From: Lithospermum erythrorhizon
Lineage: Eukaryota; Streptophyta; Magnoliopsida; Boraginales; Boraginaceae
Direction: 5' to 3'
Assembly: GCA_019722365.1 (NCBI GenBank)
Contig: JADFUC010000570.1
Location: 62,001-126,000 of the forward strand
Length of the DNA: 64,000 nt
Under the pieces are notes generated by a model. That model searched no databases. It was not told the origin of the DNA and worked only from the letters and a program-made list of their open reading frames with translations. This document shows positions 60,684 to 64,000 of the stretch, piece after piece (the first letter of the stretch is position 1; the number at the start of each line of letters is the position of its first letter). Position numbers and translations under genes: made by a program.

Positions 60684-63560
60684 TATAATCTTTTTTGCAT
60701 TCTAATTCAATGGCATAATCTGGAGGTGGGGAAATGCAATTAAAGCTAGGCCATCTTCATCAACCAAGAAAATATTGAGTACCACAATATAACTATTTTC
60801 CACTTTGTGGATAAGAAACCCTACCATTATTTGAATTTGGGTTGATTAACATCATCAAAGAAAGGCTCCTCAACAAAAAGGCCAGCGGCTTCAATACATA
60901 TATGTAACTTTATTTCTCTTCGTATCATTTTATTTTCATCATTATTAGGATTTATTATTATAGTACCGCATGATATCTATATATATACTATATAGAGAAG
61001 AATTATTATGTTCATGAAAGAATAATAATATATAGTTGAATCTATATATCTTTGACGATCTTCCTATATATATGCATGAGAAGCCAATCAATTAGAAATT
61101 ATGTTAACCATTTATTCATTTTCGTAAAAACAGAAAGGATACTGTGGCTATGACTAGGGTCATCTTTTTTCTTCATGATCAATCAACATTATTGAGAAAA
61201 ATGACAAAATTAAACTATAATGGGTGGACTTTCAAGATAGCAATAATGAAGAAATTAATTCTTTATTTCCAAAATCATGTCATATAGTGTAATTGCTAGC
61301 CGTGTAGGGTTTTCGACTTTAAAAACTTTAGTAGGAAGAAGTGGAGGAGATTCTAGCAAAGCTTTTTATTCATAGGGTTCCATCAAAATTGGTTCTTTAA
61401 TCAGAGATCATATAGTACTTTGATGGCTTCTTGTGGGACAAACAACACCGACCCTTCAGTACTGATGATCCTATCTATCTATTGTTTCCATCACTCAATT
61501 AAACTTCTCAGGTAAATATCTAATTCTTGGATTTTTTCTATCATATGTAATTGGATTGGTTACAAATGAAAATAGAAAACTTTCACATATACAATTATAT
61601 TATTAAAAATATTTCTAAATTTAATTTAAACTAAGTCCAATTAATTAATCACTTACAAAGAATATAAACGAATTCGCTATTTATCTCGTTAGATGACGGT
61701 ATTGCATTACGACGATGATCCATACATATCAAAAAGTATAGCAAGCTTTTTATTTCCATATCTATGCTTAAATTACTAATAATCGTACATTTATGATGTG
61801 CATACAATTAATCGTGAGAAATTAAAGAGATTAAATTCTCGGTAACATATACTGTGTGATTATCTCACTCAATGATTATATGCTTTGGCCGGAGATTATT
61901 TCACTATCAAGAATGACATCCGAAAAGAGACGGCCGCAATATTACATTGGTTTTACGATTCATCAAACAGAAATTGATAAGCTAAAGATCGTACATTATT
62001 TACATTCAATGTATTGGTCTAAAATGGCAGCGAATGAGCGAAATATAACATGTTCAAGCAAGATGTATGTGAAATGAACTTGCAGCTACATGAGATTATT
62101 TGTGGTGTCGTTGACTATATATTTAAGTTCAAATTGAAACTAGAGTGAGATAAATGTTACGTTACGTTAGGCATTATTTTTATTAGTGATTGCCTTAAAG
62201 GTAATTAAGGTAGGTTTTTAAAAACAATATCTTCCGATATCAAATGTTCTATAATTTTCATGCCCAAACATCAAATATAAGATTTTAACAAAATCAATAT
62301 GGTAAAATTAGGGGGGGAAGCATAGAGAGTAACTTGCCTCCCCCCGACTTGCACCTTAAATATTTTTGAAAAATATTGTAAAATAAAAAATTTACTATAC
62401 AGTTTTTAGAAAATTATAAGGTTTAATTTACTCCATAATTTTTTTCCCCTCATTTATCTTGTAACATTTCGTTAGTGATTCCTACATAAAAATTTTAGTT
62501 CCGTCACTTAACAAAATATAGTAGATACTCTTATTCAATATGGGAAAATTTTGAATTCGAATGAAGTTGAGTATATCTTTTGAAATGGAATAAGCTCCAA
62601 CAAACAAATTTGTTGTGAATATATATCTGTTGGCTCACATACAGTGTCAAGTACCATTCAAACAGACATTATTAATCATGCATATATAATCATACTAATA
62701 ATAAAAATAAAAATAAAAATAAAAGATTATTCCATAGAAGTTACCCATATTTGGACAAAGAAGCCAACATATTACATATATGACACAGTCCACACAATAA
62801 AAAGTGAATAATGTATAGTGGGCAATGGCAGTGACCAGTGGGGATAGTCTAGTCATTATGATTGTAATATAGTCCCGTGGATTTCAGCGTTACAAATTCC
62901 ACATTATTTTTTATTTTTTATTTTTCAAACTTCCCTTTTTGCCCGCTCTCAAAAGCAAGCTATCAATTGATTATATTCTTAAAGTGTTTTTTTATTACCC
63001 AATTTTATGTGTACTTCGATACTAAAGTCTTGAATACCTTTAGCTTTTACACTTATAGAAGGCTAGATGTACATTTTATTCTCCTTTTTAAAAAAAAAAA
63101 TCGGATTCTTGATCATGTTTTCTTCAGTTTAAACAAATATTTTTATTTTATTAGAATTGGTCATTGTTACTTCAAGAAAAATTTGTCATTACGAGTAACA
63201 AAGTTAGTGTATTAGTATAATGTTCGAATATCGAGGATTGGTCTATTATTAGAACATCATGGTCCATTGGTCCTTGTAGTATAAAACCAAAGAAATGTAA
63301 TTTTGCATGTGTGCTTACTTGGTGGATGAATCTTAATTTTTGTTTAAAGGGGGCATTTTTGGATTAGTAAAAGGGTATTTATTGGAATGTCAAGAATCCA
63401 AGGTGTTTGATTCTTGATAAAAAAACTATTGATACAAAATTATTTTGAGTGTTCTTGTTATGTTATGTTAGATAAAAAAAAGGGGTGAAAGTGTTTGATC
63501 CTTTTAAGGCATTGTAAACTTTTGTAGTTTTTATATAGGAATCTATTAATTCACTTGAGC
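60684..63560. other. Intergenic region upstream of the FLP-like gene
   Basis: AT-rich and without lesion-dense repeats. Open frames (61856-62077, 62877-63215) have no recognisable content. A candidate TATA element, TTTTATATAGG, lies at 63530-63540, close to the first in-frame ATG. Low-complexity AAAAT repeats lie near 62703-62724. Confidence 0.5.
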
Positions 63561-64000
63561 ATGCCAATCAAAGAGAGTTGGTTAAAATTACTGGAAATGA
63601 AGAATATGAAAAAGACTAGAAATGATAAGAACAGTGAAGCTCCAAAACAGAAGGAAAGGCATATTGTTTCTTGGACTTCTGAGGTATATGTTTTTTAGGT
63701 AGAATGGAATCATTTTCAGTTGAATTCTTCTTTTGTTAAGAGTTTTATTATTCTTGGAAATAATTTTTTAAAAGAATTATGTTGATCTTTGTAGGAGGAT
63801 GATATACTAAGAGAGCAGATTGAGAAAAATGGAACTGACAAGTAAGTTTTTTTAGTGTTTCTTGAATATTGTTAGGAAGATTTGTTGTATGAATTTGAAT
63901 TTGGGATGAATCAACTGGAGATTGATTGAATAGATGGGTGTTGAATGTTGACATTTATGATGTTTGACTGCAGTTGGACAATTATTGCTTCAAAATTTCA
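63561..64000 (+). CDS. FLP: FOUR LIPS/MYB88-type R2R3-MYB transcription factor, first exons (runs off window)
   Basis: Three exons are visible: 63561-63683, 63795-63841 (47 nt) and 63974 to the edge, all with GT-AG borders. They join to a basic leader ending KERHIVSWTSE, then EDDILREQIEKNGTDN, then WTIIASKF: the start of the R2 MYB repeat. The combination KERHIV(S/T)W and EDDILR(E/K)QI is characteristic of FLP/MYB88 (MYB124 group), which limits divisions late in the stomatal lineage and acts in root gravity response and female reproductive development. The rest of R2, all of R3 and the C-terminus lie outside the window. ATG 63561 is the first in frame, but ATG 63597 (MKNMKK) gives an N-terminus closer to known members and may be the true start, since the TATA-like element is only about 20 bp upstream of 63561. 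The sequence is free of lesions. Confidence 0.9.

Overview
The window looks like a piece of a eudicot (probably asterid) nuclear genome. It is AT-rich and gene-poor, with two plant transcription-factor genes that have ordinary GT-AG introns, separated by layers of decayed transposable elements. Only three host-type coding units are recognisable: a complete HD-Zip class I gene (17800-19337, +, ATHB13-like), the first three exons of a FOUR LIPS/MYB88-type R2R3-MYB gene running off the right edge (63561-64000, +), and a captured fragment of a PBS1-like receptor-like cytoplasmic kinase (5100-5685, -). No RNA gene and no CRISPR array was recognised. A systematic tRNA or miRNA scan was not possible.

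Left third (about 1190-17030): a nest of three elements. A Ty1-copia element (copia A, LTRs near 1190-1850 and 16370-17030) is split by an insertion at about 4858 and resumes at about 15385. The insertion has long terminal inverted repeats (4861-5046 and 15043-15245) and carries the kinase fragment with its introns, so it resembles a Pack-MULE. Inside it sits a second copia element (copia B, about 6301-15020) of Sirevirus-like type, with an extra region after pol. The clean HD-Zip gene follows directly.

Middle (19.3-51 kb): AT-rich intergenic DNA with a short copia element (21788-25708), a long-TIR element (26.1-27.06 kb) with a related arm at 21.0-21.5 kb, a Stowaway-like MITE (30755-31006) between copies of a 73-bp duplication, a possible CACTA end (33435), a short LTR element (37206-40023), retroelement-derived GC-rich islands (36.1, 42.2-43.5, 47.1-48.6 kb), a large inverted repeat (45.14-48.99 kb) and a small fold-back MITE (49.15-49.55 kb).

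Right (51-60.7 kb): En/Spm (CACTA) material, with a badly broken TNP2-type transposase from 55441 and a CACTA terminus at 60683, next to GC-rich coding-like remnants and a minisatellite. The final 3 kb is the upstream region of the FLP-like gene.

The two host genes are free of lesions, while every repeat, including paired LTRs, is full of 1-3 nt indels and substitutions that often create CG or TCGA. Loss of methylated C by deamination would do the opposite, so part of this may be consensus error in collapsed repeats. I saw no convincing new multi-gene system. The best leads are the kinase-carrying insertion, the uORF-rich HD-Zip leader, and the inverted repeats able to form hairpin RNA.
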